Assembly: GCA_003024175.1 (NCBI GenBank)
Contig: MDYQ01000032.1
Coordinates: forward strand, 62,001 to 126,000
Length of the DNA stretch: 64,000 nucleotides
DNA from: Planoprotostelium fungivorum
Taxonomy: Eukaryota; Evosea; Variosea; Cavosteliida; Cavosteliaceae
Direction of reading: 5' to 3'
Shown: positions 16,929 through 28,508 of the stretch, piece by piece
How the letters are laid out: each line of letters opens with the position of its first letter
Position numbering within the stretch: the first letter of the stretch is position 1
Notes under the pieces: generated by a model
Database searches by the model: none
Seen by the model: the letters and a program-made list of their open reading frames with translations, nothing else
Told to the model about the DNA's origin: nothing
Program-made: the position numbers and the translations under genes

Positions 16929-17382
16929 AACTGAACTTTTGAATCACATGTGCAAGGTGCGAGTGAGATGACGCAGCAACACTTGACCTCTCTCCATCCA
17001 TGACGGATCATGACGGTTGTCATCTGGACCTTCCCTGTGCCCCGTTTGTCAGCTCAGGAACATTCTGCACGCCTCCTTCGAAGCTGCTGACGTTCGATCA
17101 ACTTCTTCATCCACTGAGAGCACGTGGACCTTTTCGTATTGATCAATCCAGGTAGTTCCCGTGATTGGGACCGTTTCCGAGAAACGTGGTGCGTAAAAAC
17201 TGAAATTTCTACCAAACCTCAAGACCGTGCTATGCGGCAAGTCCTCCCATCCATCACACGCCTCGTACATCACAAGCAGGGACCTCCATCCCTTCGACAA
17301 CACTTCAGACCTATACATCTCAGGTGAAGAGAGATTCCATGCTTTCGTCGCTCACAATCATAACAGATCGTTTCAGAGATCA
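16929..17382. other. Intergenic region
   Basis: 454 bases upstream of the trehalohydrolase gene. A minus-strand open frame (17049-17318, 89 codons) is present but has no recognisable motif or clear splice sites. It presumably holds the promoter of the next gene. Confidence 0.4.
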
Positions 17383-19834
17383 ATGTCACACACGACCAGC
17401 TTCGGTGCTTTTCCTTCTGAGAAGGGAGCTCATTTCTCAGTCTGGGCACCCAGCTCACCCTCTCTCCACGTTGTTCTCTACGACAAGGACAACAAGGTGA
17501 TTCCATCCTTCCATTTCTATCGATGCTGACGACGTCCACAGGAGACCTCCAGACACGCCCTCGAGAAAGATGCAGACGGCATCTGGCAGGGAGATGTGAA
17601 GGAGGCCAGTGCTGGAACTCTATACAAGTACCTCATTGGAGAGAACGGACCTTTCCCCGATCCCGCTTCTCGTTTCCAGCCCCAAGGAGTCCACGGACCC
17701 TCTGAGGTAGGAATCATTCTGACGTCATCTCAACCCACCGGATTCCATTTCTTCTTGCATAAGATCTCACTCTCTACAGGTCATCGACAGCGGTGCCTTC
17801 AAATGGACCGACGACGCCTGGAAGGGAATCGACTCTCTGGACAAACTCACCATCTACGAACTCCACGTCGGTACCTTCACCCCCGAAGGTACATACAAAG
17901 CCTTAGAGGCCAAGCTCCCCTACCTCAAGGAACTCGGCGTCAACACCATCGAGATCCTCCCCCTCGCCGATTTCCCAGGTCGCTGGAACTGGGGATACGA
18001 CGGTGTAAGTCTTCTCATCCTCCATCACTCACCTTCCATCGACGTCTTCTCATCATCATCTCGACATCTCATCTGATCCTGATCTCAGGTCGCCCTCTAC
18101 GCACCCACTCGTGCTTACGGTCGCCCCGACGATCTGAGAAGCTTGATCAACGCCGCTCACAACCATGGACTCTCCGTACTCATCGACTTGGTCTACAACC
18201 ACATGGGCCCCGACGGAAACTACCTCTCTTGCTACAACCCCAGATACTTCACCAAGAAGTACGACACACCCTGGGGTGCTGCTCTCAACTACGACCCCAC
18301 CGTGAAAGTTCACAAGCAGGAGGGTGAAGAGGTGAAGTCCAAAACATTCTCCCTCGTCGGCTCAAAATCATCACAGGAGACCAAGGATGTATCGAAGGAA
18401 GAGTCTGCCAAGGATGCTCATGACGCTCCCCAAGTCAGAAAGTTTGTCATCGAGAACGGACTGTACTACATCAGAGACTTCCACTTTGACGGTGCTCGTC
18501 TCGATGCCACCCACGCCATCATCGATTACAGCACACCTCATGTCCTCCAGGATCTCGTTCGCACCGCCAAATCTTCCGTGAAGAGGTGAGATTCACGTGC
18601 AAGGGTGAGCTGACGAGTGCAGACCCGTCTACTTCTTCGCCGAGGACGACCGTAACGAAGCCGAACTCATCTCTCGTGAGAATGGCCTCGATGCCCTGTG
18701 GGCCGACGACTTCCACCATCAAGTGAGACCATCACATCATCTCACCATCACGGACATCATCATGACGATCGTGTCCTGACTTGAACAGGTTCGCGTCCAC
18801 ACGAACGGAGACAACGAGTCTTACTTTGCCAACTTCACAGGCAGCACCGAAGACCTCGCCACGACCATCCGAAAGGGTTGGTTCTTCACCGGGCAGATCG
18901 CCCCCGCCTCCGGTGAGAAGAGAGGTACAGATCCCTCCGGCTTGGACAGACACAGCCATAGCTGCGTGAGTCTCACCCTCTTCTTCTCCTCTCACACACC
19001 ATCCAGTATTGCATACAGAACCACGACCAGATCGGTAACCGAGCCCTCGGAGAGAGACTCCACCACCAGATCAAGTCGGACAGCTACAAGGCAGCCTCTG
19101 CCCTCCTCTTACTCTGCCCCGCCGTTCCAATGTTGTTCCAAGGACAAGAGTGGGCCACTTCTTCTCCCTTCCAGTTCTTCACCGATCACAACGAGGACTT
19201 GGGCAAATTGGTCACCGAGGGAAGGAGAAAGGAGTTTGGAAAGTTCAAGGCGTTCAGCGACCCCGAGGTGGGTGATGACGTGGCGTGACGTGTGATGACG
19301 TCATCAGGTGAGGGAGAAGATTCCCGACCCCCAGGCAGAGAAGACCTTCCAGAACTCGAAGGTGAACTGGGAAGAGACGAAGGAGGGAGACCACAAGGCC
19401 GTTCTGCAGCTGTACAAGGACGTCTTGCAGCTGAGAACGTCTGAGCCCGCTCTACACTCTGCCAAGCGATCTGATCTGGAGGTGGGGGGAGAGAAATGGC
19501 GGGAAAACTGAATTGGGACGCAGGTCGTGGCCGTTTCGGACAAGGTCCTCGCCTTCACGAGAAAATCTCAGGGAACTTCCTTCCTCTCCGTCTTCCAATT
19601 CAAGGTGACACGTTCCATCTACAACGTTGTAGACTGACCAAGATATAGGAGGGAGAATCGAAGGTCGATTTGAGCCAATTTGGAAGTGGTTGGAGCGTTG
19701 TCTTGAACTCGCAGGACGCGGCTTACGCCACGACAGACAGCAAGGTCCAGCCGGCCACGCTGAGTGGCAACACGCTCAACTTCAACGGACCCAACGCAGT
19801 CGTCTTACGTGGACAGACCTCCGTGTCCAAATAG
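17383..19834 (+). CDS. treZ: Malto-oligosyltrehalose trehalohydrolase (GH13, TreZ type)
   Basis: Begins [20 protein letters not shown], an N-terminal CBM48-like domain ([17 protein letters not shown]). A GH13 barrel follows: [30 protein letters not shown] and [13 protein letters not shown]. Conserved regions are [14 protein letters not shown], then RLDATHAI (nucleophile Asp), FAEDDRNE (acid/base Glu) and [10 protein letters not shown]. The pairing of [11 protein letters not shown] with FAEDDRNE and NHDQIGNRA points to TreZ rather than branching enzyme. It releases trehalose from maltooligosyl-trehalose (EC 3.2.1.141). There is a Lys/Ser/Glu-rich insertion (about 18320-18430). Several short introns occur and the stop is TAG 19832-19834. 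Codons are strongly C-ending (CTC, ATC, ACC), suggesting high expression. The family is mainly bacterial and archaeal, so transfer followed by intron gain is plausible. Its usual partner TreY is not in the window. Confidence 0.88.
19617..19634. repeat. Intronic palindrome ATCTACAACGTTGTAGAC
   Basis: Lies in the last-but-one part of the trehalohydrolase gene, inside a short intron that starts GTGACACG and ends GATATAG. The core TCTACAACGTTGTAGA is a perfect 16-base palindrome. Confidence 0.85.
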
Positions 19835-20206
19835 AAACGTGGAGATAAAGAACGTCTACCTTTGTGTCCTCTGGTGGAGACAACACCCATGCGAGTGTGC
19901 GGCTATCATTGCCATCTCCAGTGCCATGGCTCGTGCTCTTCGTGTGATTTGATGAAATGAAAAGATCGATGAGTGAGAAGAGGAGGTGAACGAGTGAGAC
20001 GAGCTGAAAGAGATGAAGGTAGCTCTGTTTCGTGACATAGTGAAAAACAGAAACGGTCACATACAAACGGAAAGATAAGGTTAATAAAATACGAAAATCG
20101 AGGAAAAATGTATACATCAAAGGTTGAACGAAGAGAAAACACTGATAGTGACCTACAGTGGAAAAGAGATGATGAAATCCACTCACCCCCCCCACCCCGC
20201 ATGCGA

Positions 20207-20617
20207 TGACATACCATTGGAATCAGCGCATTTTGCTGAACAAGGAGGACTATCTTTTGGATCCACGTACGCTAAAAAAATAGCGTACATTGGCACTTAT
20301 CACATCATAGGGAGGGTACCAGGTCATTGATGACAGTTTACCCAGGTGTAGAATCACCTGGGCTACACGGTGGTATATTCCATTTTTTCGTCCGGACGTT
20401 CATAACGGAGATAAGTGTCAATGTACGCTATTTTTTTAGCGTACATGACAGTAATTTACACTTTGCTCATCTCGGGCAACGTTTTTGTGACCTGTGTGAC
20501 ATACCATTGGAATCAGCGCATTTTGCTGAACAAGGAGGACTATCTTTTGGATCCACGTACGCTAAAAAAATAGCGTACATTGGCACTTATCACATCATAG
20601 GGAGGGTACCAGGTCAT
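20207..20617. repeat. Repeat cluster: two identical 121-bp direct repeats around an inverted palindromic segment
   Basis: 20207-20327 and 20497-20617 are identical over 121 bases. Each contains GTACGCTAAAAAAATAGCGTAC, a near-perfect palindrome (20267-20288 and 20557-20578). Between them, 20411-20444 carries the same palindrome plus about 12 flanking bases in reverse orientation, with one mismatch (AAGTGTC against AAGTGCC). Perfect identity implies a recent origin. It looks like a non-autonomous fold-back or MITE-like element, but I found no target duplication. Confidence 0.8.
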
Positions 20618-21678
20618 GATATCCTGGCTGATCCTTCCCTCCACAGTTTATAAAGGAGTTATCAACGTGACATCCACTTTGTAGGGAGCAGGAAATGCGT
20701 CAGGATATATTCCGTGGTTTTCTCAACAGATTTGGACGCGACTACCCGTGGATCTCAACGGCACTAGCTCTAAGTCGATAATTTTCTATTTCACGGTAGA
20801 ATCCACATAGCACACTATGGCGTTTGGACCACTAGTCCCAGAAAATGCCACTAAGAAGGAATTTGTCCGCGTTGTTTGGACTGAAATTTTGAATGCGGAA
20901 GACCATTGCATGAGAAACGCGTGCATGCTCCTCCTGCGTGTCTCAATGACGATTCACACCAAAACAACAAGGGCAGAAACGATGGGACCTGTGAGCCAAA
21001 ACGTGGAAATCAGAGGGCTTCTTGCATTTGTACGGGATGTCAGTTGGTTACCATGCCGATCGGGCTGACATGTGGACCACTTTTTAAGGTGCTAAAGTAG
21101 CTGTGGAGGGAGGGGCTGATCACCTCCAAAAGGTGAAACCGTCCCAACCGAACGCCCACCTCTGAATAGCTCCATCAGCTCATGTAGAATTGCACCGGGC
21201 GCAGGGCCCAATTCCAAAACACTGCGACACCTCTTACGTCACAGAGCCAGAGCTTCACCGTGGATCACTATCAACTGAGGGGCTTCCAAACTTGTCTCTT
21301 CTACAACATCGAGAATGACACGGAAGAAGATGCATGGAGTGATGGTGGGACGATGCCATCACCGTGATGAATTATGACATCATCAGAGTATCACGTACGT
21401 AACGATGCAGTCGATGTGAAGTTACACGTCGGGGGCAACGTCAGACGTGGAGCACTCAGTCACATACGTAAATATGCATCAGCATCAACAACAACAACAA
21501 CATGAACAACTTCAACAACGTCACACAAAGAGGTGAGCCAGCCTTTGAGGGCACAGCCATGCAGTCACACGGATGAAATTTCCTTCACGTGATGCTGTCG
21601 TGTTACAACGAACGCAATCTGGATGCCACCGGATTTTTCTACCACACGAGAGATGTGATGGTGCTTTGAAATGACTCT
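20618..21678. other. Region without a clear gene; possible transposon remnant
   Basis: Next to the palindromic repeats. An open frame 20817-21068 (MAFGPLVPENATKKEFVRVV...) overlaps another that is Cys-rich near its end (GNQRASCICTGCQLVTMP). Neither has recognisable homology or splice signals. The region could be a degraded mobile element or a small orphan gene. The stretch to 21678 holds a CAACAACAACAACA run (about 21487-21502). Confidence 0.35.
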
Positions 21679-22437
21679 TTATACCTTGACAAACTTTGCC
21701 ACCTGAATGGTGGCTGATTGACGCATCAAATGGTCTTTTCTCAATCCAACCAAAAAGAGAACCACTCCGACTACGATCAAGAATGCTCCAACAGATCCAC
21801 AAGCGATGCCAATTGTTCGATCAGCTCGTCTATCTTCCAGTAAGAATCCGATTCGTCTTCATCGCGACCTCACATTTTCTCTCCGTAATTACAGTCAGCG
21901 GTCCGTTCTGGGGCCTCCATCGTGAGCTGCAAGTATGAGATGTGACGATCATTTTGTTTATCACCTGCATCGGCACGTTCGAATGGCTGAGATTGAGGGA
22001 ATATATATCAAGAGTAGAAGAGAGGCTGACGGTGATGCTGAGAGAACAGAAGTATAAATTGGCGGCTCTTCCAGCGTACAGCTCTGTTTGATCGATGGCT
22101 CGTGATTTTTCCACATAGTAACCGAGTTGAGTGTTTGGATCAGTGAGAAGCATGGAGATTACGCCTGCCGGTGTGTTCTCCTGATCAACTGCTCTGAAGA
22201 GAAGAGTGTCTCCGGCCGAGACGGTCACGTTCTTGGATGAACCGAATGTGGGTAAGAAGATAGGTATCACCCCTGCGTGATGTTCAGATCGTCAACGAGA
22301 GGAGTCGATGATTGACCTGAGACGTTGCTCTCCATCGCGGCTTTCTCGTCTGCCATCTTCTTGTGGGAGATCACTGTGCCTGCGATGAGAATAATAATCC
22401 CGACAGCAGCGATGATCCCTCCAGTGGTCTTGAGCAT
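21679..22437 (-). CDS. Putative two-pass membrane protein, unrecognised
   Basis: ATG complement 22437-22435 begins MLKTTGGIIAAVGIIILIAGTV, an N-terminal membrane helix. A soluble region follows with SSKNVTVSAGDTLLFRAVDQ, EKSRAIDQTELYAGRAANLY and TVSLSSTLDIYSLNL, which reads like a beta-rich ectodomain. A second helix near the end is IGIACGSVGAFLIVVGVVLF. Introns (about 22272-22315, one near 21935-21970, one near 21835-21875) keep one frame. The stop is taken as TAA complement 21679-21681. Family unknown. The 5' end could lie further upstream. Confidence 0.5.
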
Positions 22438-22834
22438 CGCGTGTACTCTGAGTGTTGTGGGTGAATTGTGCTGGAGAGGAGAGGTAATGCTGTGGAGCAG
22501 CCGTCAATGGCTTCTACTTCTCGTCTTGCATTTCGGCAGGGACTCCCGTCATAATGTGGCACTTCGGCTGTGTTCCCCTCTCTGTGGTGATCAACCAAGC
22601 TGCCCTACCAGCCTCGAGAATGGGAATAAAGGTGGAGGTCAGTTACGTTGAGGCTGCCGATATCGATGCAGACACAGACCCGATGTATTTCGATCCCGCC
22701 CGTAGAAGGAGGAGGAGGCAGAAATCAGATGAAACTCCAGTACTTTGCATCATGTCAAACTCAGTCGTGACACGAGCACTCTTGTAATTTGCACACAGAA
22801 GAGTCGAACGATGAAAGAGGGTTCATGTACATTA

Positions 22835-25800
22835 TCAGGCCTTGTTTCCATTCGAGAGGTTCTCCTTGTTGTTTCCAGAGGCCACGCCCTTGCTCGATCT
22901 CACACTCGGTGGCGCCAACTTGGTCGTTGTGGGTGCTCTCACCTTCAACTTTGTCTCTTCGATCTCCACTTCTACATCTCATCAGCTCGTGACGCTCATC
23001 ATCATCATCATGACACTCACCGTCGCGGAAGAGGGGCTGGGGTGGAGAGAGCGTAAGCTCGGTTGCCCTCACCGTGTACGTATTTACGCCGGACACGGGA
23101 GTCATCGGAGGAATGGTGGGAAAGGACAAGTTCTTACGAACGGGGGTAGCTCCAGTGGGAACGTCCCTCTGCTTCGGTCAGCTACGCAGCTACGTCTGAT
23201 GACGTCATCACCTTCACGGCAGCCACCAGGCGAGATGCAGAGAGATGGAAGTCCATGGTGTCTGAATGGAGCTGCTGCGTCCTCTGCTCGTGCTGCTGGT
23301 GGGAGTCCTCTACAATAGATCTCTCCTTCTCTGAATTCTGAATGAGGGACGTGTTGATCGTTTCGACGTGGGAGGTGAGGCCGTCGGTGACTTGTTTCTG
23401 CGACTGCGAGTGGGATGTCGCGGATTCGGTGTGGTGCGAGGTGAATTCGCAGATCTGAGACTTGGCGTGGGTCACGTGACGAGACAAGGTGGAGTCCAAG
23501 TCCTTCTGCTGTTCCGAGGACCTGAAATTTCTCGTCAATTTCTGTGGAATTTCTGTGAGACTTCTCACTCTGACTGGAAGGCGGTGTGGAGAGTGGCTGA
23601 TGCGGCGGCGGATTGGGTCTGATCTACAACGTGGTTCTGTACCAATCTCTCCATCTTGGAGATTTCCTCCAATTCCACGCGAGCGTTCTCCTGCTTCTCC
23701 ACCGAGAAGGATCGGCACGAATCTTTGAGCCCACCGACCTCCTCCACCACTCTCTCTCTTCCCTCCTTCACATCTACAACGGTCAACCGTTTTCCCGCCA
23801 AAAAGGTTTACCTCTCGTGTGGTGGTCCACCGTATTGTGAACCGTTCTGAGGCTCTCTGAATAGAAGACAGTCGTCTGCTGGAAAGCCTTCTGCACCATA
23901 TCGTTGATGTTCTTGAATAATTGTTCCTGCACAAACTGTGCCGTCTGCTTGTAGTCCCCCTCCAGCTTGTCGAGCGTCTACAATGAGATGAATACATTGA
24001 CTACACAGACAGATGTGATGTACCTCTCGTGTAGACTGCAGGCGTTGTGTCTGGTTAGCAGCGTGAGAAGTGGTGAACTCTTCCACTTGTGTCAGTTTCT
24101 GAGACTGCTGCGAAGAGAAGAGGAGGGAGGAGTCACGTGACTTGATCGCCCTCTCGCGTTGTAGAGAGAGGGAGAGGGACAACTGCAAAGGTGAGTCGTT
24201 GTAGACGGAACGTTCGAGGAAAGTTCACCTCTCGCTCGTGGGTTTCGACTTGGGCCCTCAGGGAAGCGGCGACGGCGCAGGAATCTTCCAAGAACTTTTC
24301 GAGTAATTTTCCGTGAAGAGCGGAGGCCGCCTGCCCGGTCGAAGAGATTTCATCGAGTTCTCCATCGATCTTCTCTCTGTGCGCGTCCACCAGCGAGGCC
24401 ATGGCCTTGTGATTCTCCACCAGTAGCCCCTCGAGACCGGAAATCTGCGATCGCAGGACTGCGAGTTGATCGGTCGTTTGAGTGAGTGCCTCTTCCATGC
24501 ATCCGTCCAGGGCACGAACGGCCATACTTTGAGCCGCTCTAAAATCTCCAATTTTCTCCGTCTTCTCTCTCGTATACTTTTCCAATTGAGTTCCCAGCTG
24601 TTCCACCACCTTGAAGTTGTTCTCCTCCACGCTGGTCTTCCTGGCTGTCAGACGTGTCAGGATACATAGCGTACGTAGGGTACGCACCGACTTTCGAGTG
24701 GAGCTGGTCGTTGTCGTGCATGGAGCCCTTCAGCGTGGAAGATAAAGCTTGAGCATCGGAGAACAACATGTTCTCCACCTTCTTGTGAGTCGAAATTTCC
24801 GCGGACTTTCCGATTCAGTACGTACCGTACGTATCCACTCACCTGGGCCTGCACGACATCTTGCGTCTGTTGGAGAACGTTCTGGGTCTCGGATAATTCT
24901 TGTTCTCTCATCTCTAACTTCTCCGTCTTATCATGGAGAGAACAAGTCAATTGTCCGTTCTCCTCTTGCTTCGTGTGGAAAGCGTTGAGCCAGATGTTCT
25001 TCTCGTCATCCAGGGCTTTGATTCTGGCGTCCAGCCTCTCGATCTCTTGGAGCTGGTACTCCTTTGTCTTGTGCATCTCTGACCAAGTGTCGTTGTCAAC
25101 GTAGAAGCCACTACCAGATCTGGCCGCCTACACGATCGTTCAGTAAGATGATCATCGTGATGATGATCGTGATGATCATGATGAGAGGGAGAGGTTCACC
25201 TCTAATTGGCGTCTCAAGATGGCGTTCGTGTTCTCGATCTCCTTGATGAGTGTCTTGGCTGTCATCTTCTGGTTGATCTGCGGAGCGTTCTTGATGTTCT
25301 TCGCCTTCGACGCGTAATCGAGCGTACTGTTCGTCTCATCATACGAGCAGCTGGAGGGTGATACCGTTGCTATGATACACGTCTTCGTGTGTCCTCCCAG
25401 GGAATCCCTCAGAATGCGAGTCAATTTGGACTCCCTGCATTCCGTCAGAATTTCATCGAAATTTCGACTCGTACCTGTACGGCACGTGATTGCCTGAACT
25501 CTTCTCGACGAGAGCGTTGATGACTCTTCCCAGGGCAACGAGAGACTTATTGATGTTCTTTGCTTCCTGCAATTTGGTGTCCTTCACTCCTGATTTTCCG
25601 ACATTCTCACTTCCCGCCAAATCGACGAGGTTTAATTTTCCAATCCTGCACAAGTCTTCTCCACCGGGGGTGGGCTCCTTCGTGCGGATGATGATGGTGA
25701 AGATGGAGTGGGAGCGGCTGGTGAGGTTAGGAAAGATTCGGAAAGTTGGAATTCCTACCTGGACGTGGCGTTCATCTTGGTCTCGGCAACTTGACGGTGC

Positions 25801-26593
25801 TGCAGTCCCTTGCTTAACTCACGGAAGACATCGCTGGGAGTCAACACGGGCACCTGTCCTTCGAGTGAGATCGTGATGATGGTGATGTTGGAGGGGCACC
25901 TCTTCCATTCCTTGGATGTTCGTGCCGTGATTGGCATCATCGAGGACTCTGAGGTTGGTCTGGTTCTCCTTGTCGGCCAGAAGGTCTCTCAAGTTTTCGT
26001 TGTAGAGCTCCAAGAAGGAGACACTGACGGTGTACTCGGATTGCTGTCGTTGAATGAGATGGAAGAAGGCATTATTATTGATGAGCGCACCTTGGATAGC
26101 ATGTGGAAGATCTGATCAACGGCTCTGGGAATAATACCGGCATCTTTCGGTAAGCCTTGGCTCAGGTTGACTTGATCCGGGCGAGCGGCACCTTCCATTG
26201 TGTACGTCTTTCCAGTTCCAGTCTGTCCGTAGGCAAAGATGGTACAGTTGAAACCTTGCATGACCTCACAAACGATGGGCTTGACCCTAAAATAGGATGA
26301 GAATGGAAGAACAGAGGATCTGGTGTTCTCACGTGGTATCGAAGATATCGATCTGGTTCGCATCAGGAGAGTATACTTGATCGAAGGTGTATGTCTTTGA
26401 TTGCCTCGAGTTTCTGTGGGAGACAGAGATCTCTCTTCTGGAAGGGAAGCTCAAGATTCCCTCGACTTTCTCTCGCTCGTTACAAGGTCTGAGGGACTTG
26501 AGATTCCAAATCAGAGATGCAATCTCACCTGCAACGCACAACGACTTGAATGGGGCAGGTGGCCTCGGCATCTTTCTCTTTGTTGCTCGACAT
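22835..26593 (-). CDS. Kinesin-5 (BimC/Eg5-type) spindle motor
   Basis: N-terminal motor from [22 protein letters not shown] (ATG complement 26593-26591). Motifs: [17 protein letters not shown]-loop [28 protein letters not shown]; switch [16 protein letters not shown]; switch [45 protein letters not shown]. The neck [22 protein letters not shown] matches kinesin-5 (NIxNxPxVNQKxxKxxLIKE). A long coiled-coil stalk follows (about 25.1-23.3 kb). The tail contains [13 protein letters not shown], a possible BimC-box-like Cdk site region, and ends [12 protein letters not shown] at TGA complement 22835-22837. Family members are homotetramers that slide antiparallel spindle microtubules apart. Many short introns. 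It is divergent from the methyltransferase gene. Confidence 0.93.
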
Positions 26594-26771
26594 GATGACT
26601 CTTTGGGTAAAGACAATTGACCCAAGTGTGGTGGCGGGAGATAAGAGGATAATGGATGGGCTTTCAAATTCGAATTCTCCCGCCAAAAATGTATTTTGAG
26701 AACTCACCGTCTACAACGTAGACTCTCTCACAAATGGCGTGCTGCCATCGCAGAACCAAATCATCTGTCCA
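26594..26771. promoter_or_regulatory. Divergent promoter region of kinesin-5 and SUV39-type genes
   Basis: Only 178 bases separate the two start codons. The interval contains GTCTACAACGTAGAC (26710-26724), a shortened form of the palindrome seen in introns. It could belong to a 5'UTR intron or to the shared promoter. Confidence 0.4.
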
Positions 26772-28340
26772 ATGAACGATGGTGTCAACAACCTTTCGTT
26801 TGGATTTCATTACGGTACAAAATTGACGCAAGATCAGCGACAATCACAGACCGGAAGGGATGTGTCCGTGTCGATACCCATTAAGAAGGTAGTCCTCGAT
26901 AATAAGAGCTGTGCACACATCAAAGCCATCAGAACATTCGCTCATCGAACAGATCTACTGCCGGAACCATTGAAGGAGAACTTGGCATCGTCCGCATACC
27001 AACTCGAACTCATAGAGATGCTGCAGAAGGACAGTTGCCGACAGATATTGGAGAAAGACATTGAAGAGATGGAGAAAATGATGGAGACACTCAAGACTCA
27101 CCAGCAGAATCGACAGAAGACGGATGACGACGATGAAGTGAGAAGACCTCACTGATGATGCGTCTGACATCGCGAAGGGAACGACAGCTGGAGATCGATT
27201 GTTGCGAAGAATGATCTTATCAAATGAACGAGATCGTATGGTGGATGCATCGGAGGGAACTTCAGTATACCCCGTATCCGTGTACAATGACGTGTGAATC
27301 CCACCATCTTATCATCACATACCTCGACGATCGCCATCCATTCATGACGAACAGATCGACGATACTCTTCCTGCTCACTTTGTCTGGGTGGACAGTCTCT
27401 TCACTGAGTCAGAAGATATCGTTTTATCTGAGCCGATGGGCTGCTCATGCGAAGGACCGTGCGATGAGAGGACGTGTTCGTGTGCTAAGCGAAATACTAA
27501 CGGAGGTGATTTACTGTCTCATTGTAGATCAACTCAACCTCCACTCAGTATTTGCTTACAATTCAGAGAAGATCCTAAGGCCAAATTTGACACCGAACAT
27601 CAGACCTTTCATCTATGAATGCAATAAGAACTGTCGATGTAGTTCGCAATGTGCCAATCGTGTCTTACAATTGGGAGGACGACATCCATTACAAGTAAGA
27701 GTCGATATCATTCCATCACCCTCACATCATTGCACCATCACCATCGTCACATCATCACATCGTCATCATCATGAGGAGACACACGTATTCATACTGTCGT
27801 TCTCCATCTAAAACAATGGCAGCTATTCAAGACGGTAGACAAAGGATGGGGTGTCCGCTGTCTGAAACCGATACGAAAGGGAACCTTCGTCTGCGAGTAC
27901 GCCGGCGAGGTCATCGGCGAAGAAGAAGCCGAGAGGAGGGGAAAGTACTACGACAAGAAGAAGTGCAGCTACCTCTTCGATTTAGACTTTGATGGTGAAA
28001 ACTGCAACAACACGTAAAGGGATTTCATCTACATGAAAACTGAACCACGGTAGTGTTGACGCGAACCATTACGGTAACGTCGCTCGCTTCTTGAATCACA
28101 GCTGCGATGCCAACATGATCGTTATACCGGTGAAATTTCACGTGAAATTCGTGTGACACGTGGCAGGTAGTGGTGGACCTCGTCGCGAGCACTCTGTACC
28201 ATTTGGCCCTGTTCAGTCTCAGAGACATCACACAGGGAGAAGAGCTGACGTTAGATTACAAGTACGAAGTGCTCAAAGACGAGAGCAACAAGATCGAGTG
28301 CAAGTGTCGCTCTGCCAACTGTAGATTGTACCTCGTATGA
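26772..28340 (+). CDS. SUV39-type histone H3K9 methyltransferase
   Basis: Pre-SET zinc cluster: [19 protein letters not shown], then [24 protein letters not shown] domain: [59 protein letters not shown], and [13 protein letters not shown] post-SET zinc site CKCRSANCR lies at the end. The order pre-SET/SET/post-SET defines the SUV39 family, which methylates H3K9. NHSCDAN has Ala where NHSCDPN is usual. The N-terminal 150 residues contain a short acidic coiled coil and no visible chromodomain. The start is set at ATG 26772, the first in-frame ATG; a 5' exon cannot be excluded. Stop TGA 28338-28340. Confidence 0.9.
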
Positions 28341-28508
28341 ACGTTTGAGATCGATTTTTATTCTCTTTTATTCGTTCGAGAGGCTTCTGTGTGGCTGTGT
28401 TGGCTGGCTGGTGTAGACAGGCGGAATGGAATGTGATAGAACGTCGACATTTGGAACGTCGATGTCTTTCGATGTCTCGGCGGTCATCGGGCCTCATCAA
28501 AGTTTGAG

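Noticed and set aside
17049-17318. 89-codon minus-strand frame upstream of the trehalohydrolase
   Set aside because: No recognisable motif and no supporting signals; treated as intergenic.
19782-20195. 137-codon minus-strand hydrophobic frame after the trehalohydrolase
   Set aside because: Overlaps the 3' end of the trehalohydrolase coding sequence on the other strand and consists of Phe/Leu/Ser runs typical of a reversed AG-rich region.
20207-20617. Long terminal repeats of a retroelement
   Set aside because: The direct repeats are 121 bp and only 169 bp apart, with no gag/pol coding and an inverted core between them; a fold-back or MITE-like origin fits better.
22554-23318. Plus-strand frames between the two-TM protein and kinesin-5
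   Set aside because: They overlap kinesin-5 tail exons on the minus strand and lack motifs.
26734-26736. ATG at 26734 as the start of the SUV39-type gene
   Set aside because: It is out of frame with the coding exon and meets a stop after 13 codons; the first in-frame ATG is 26772.
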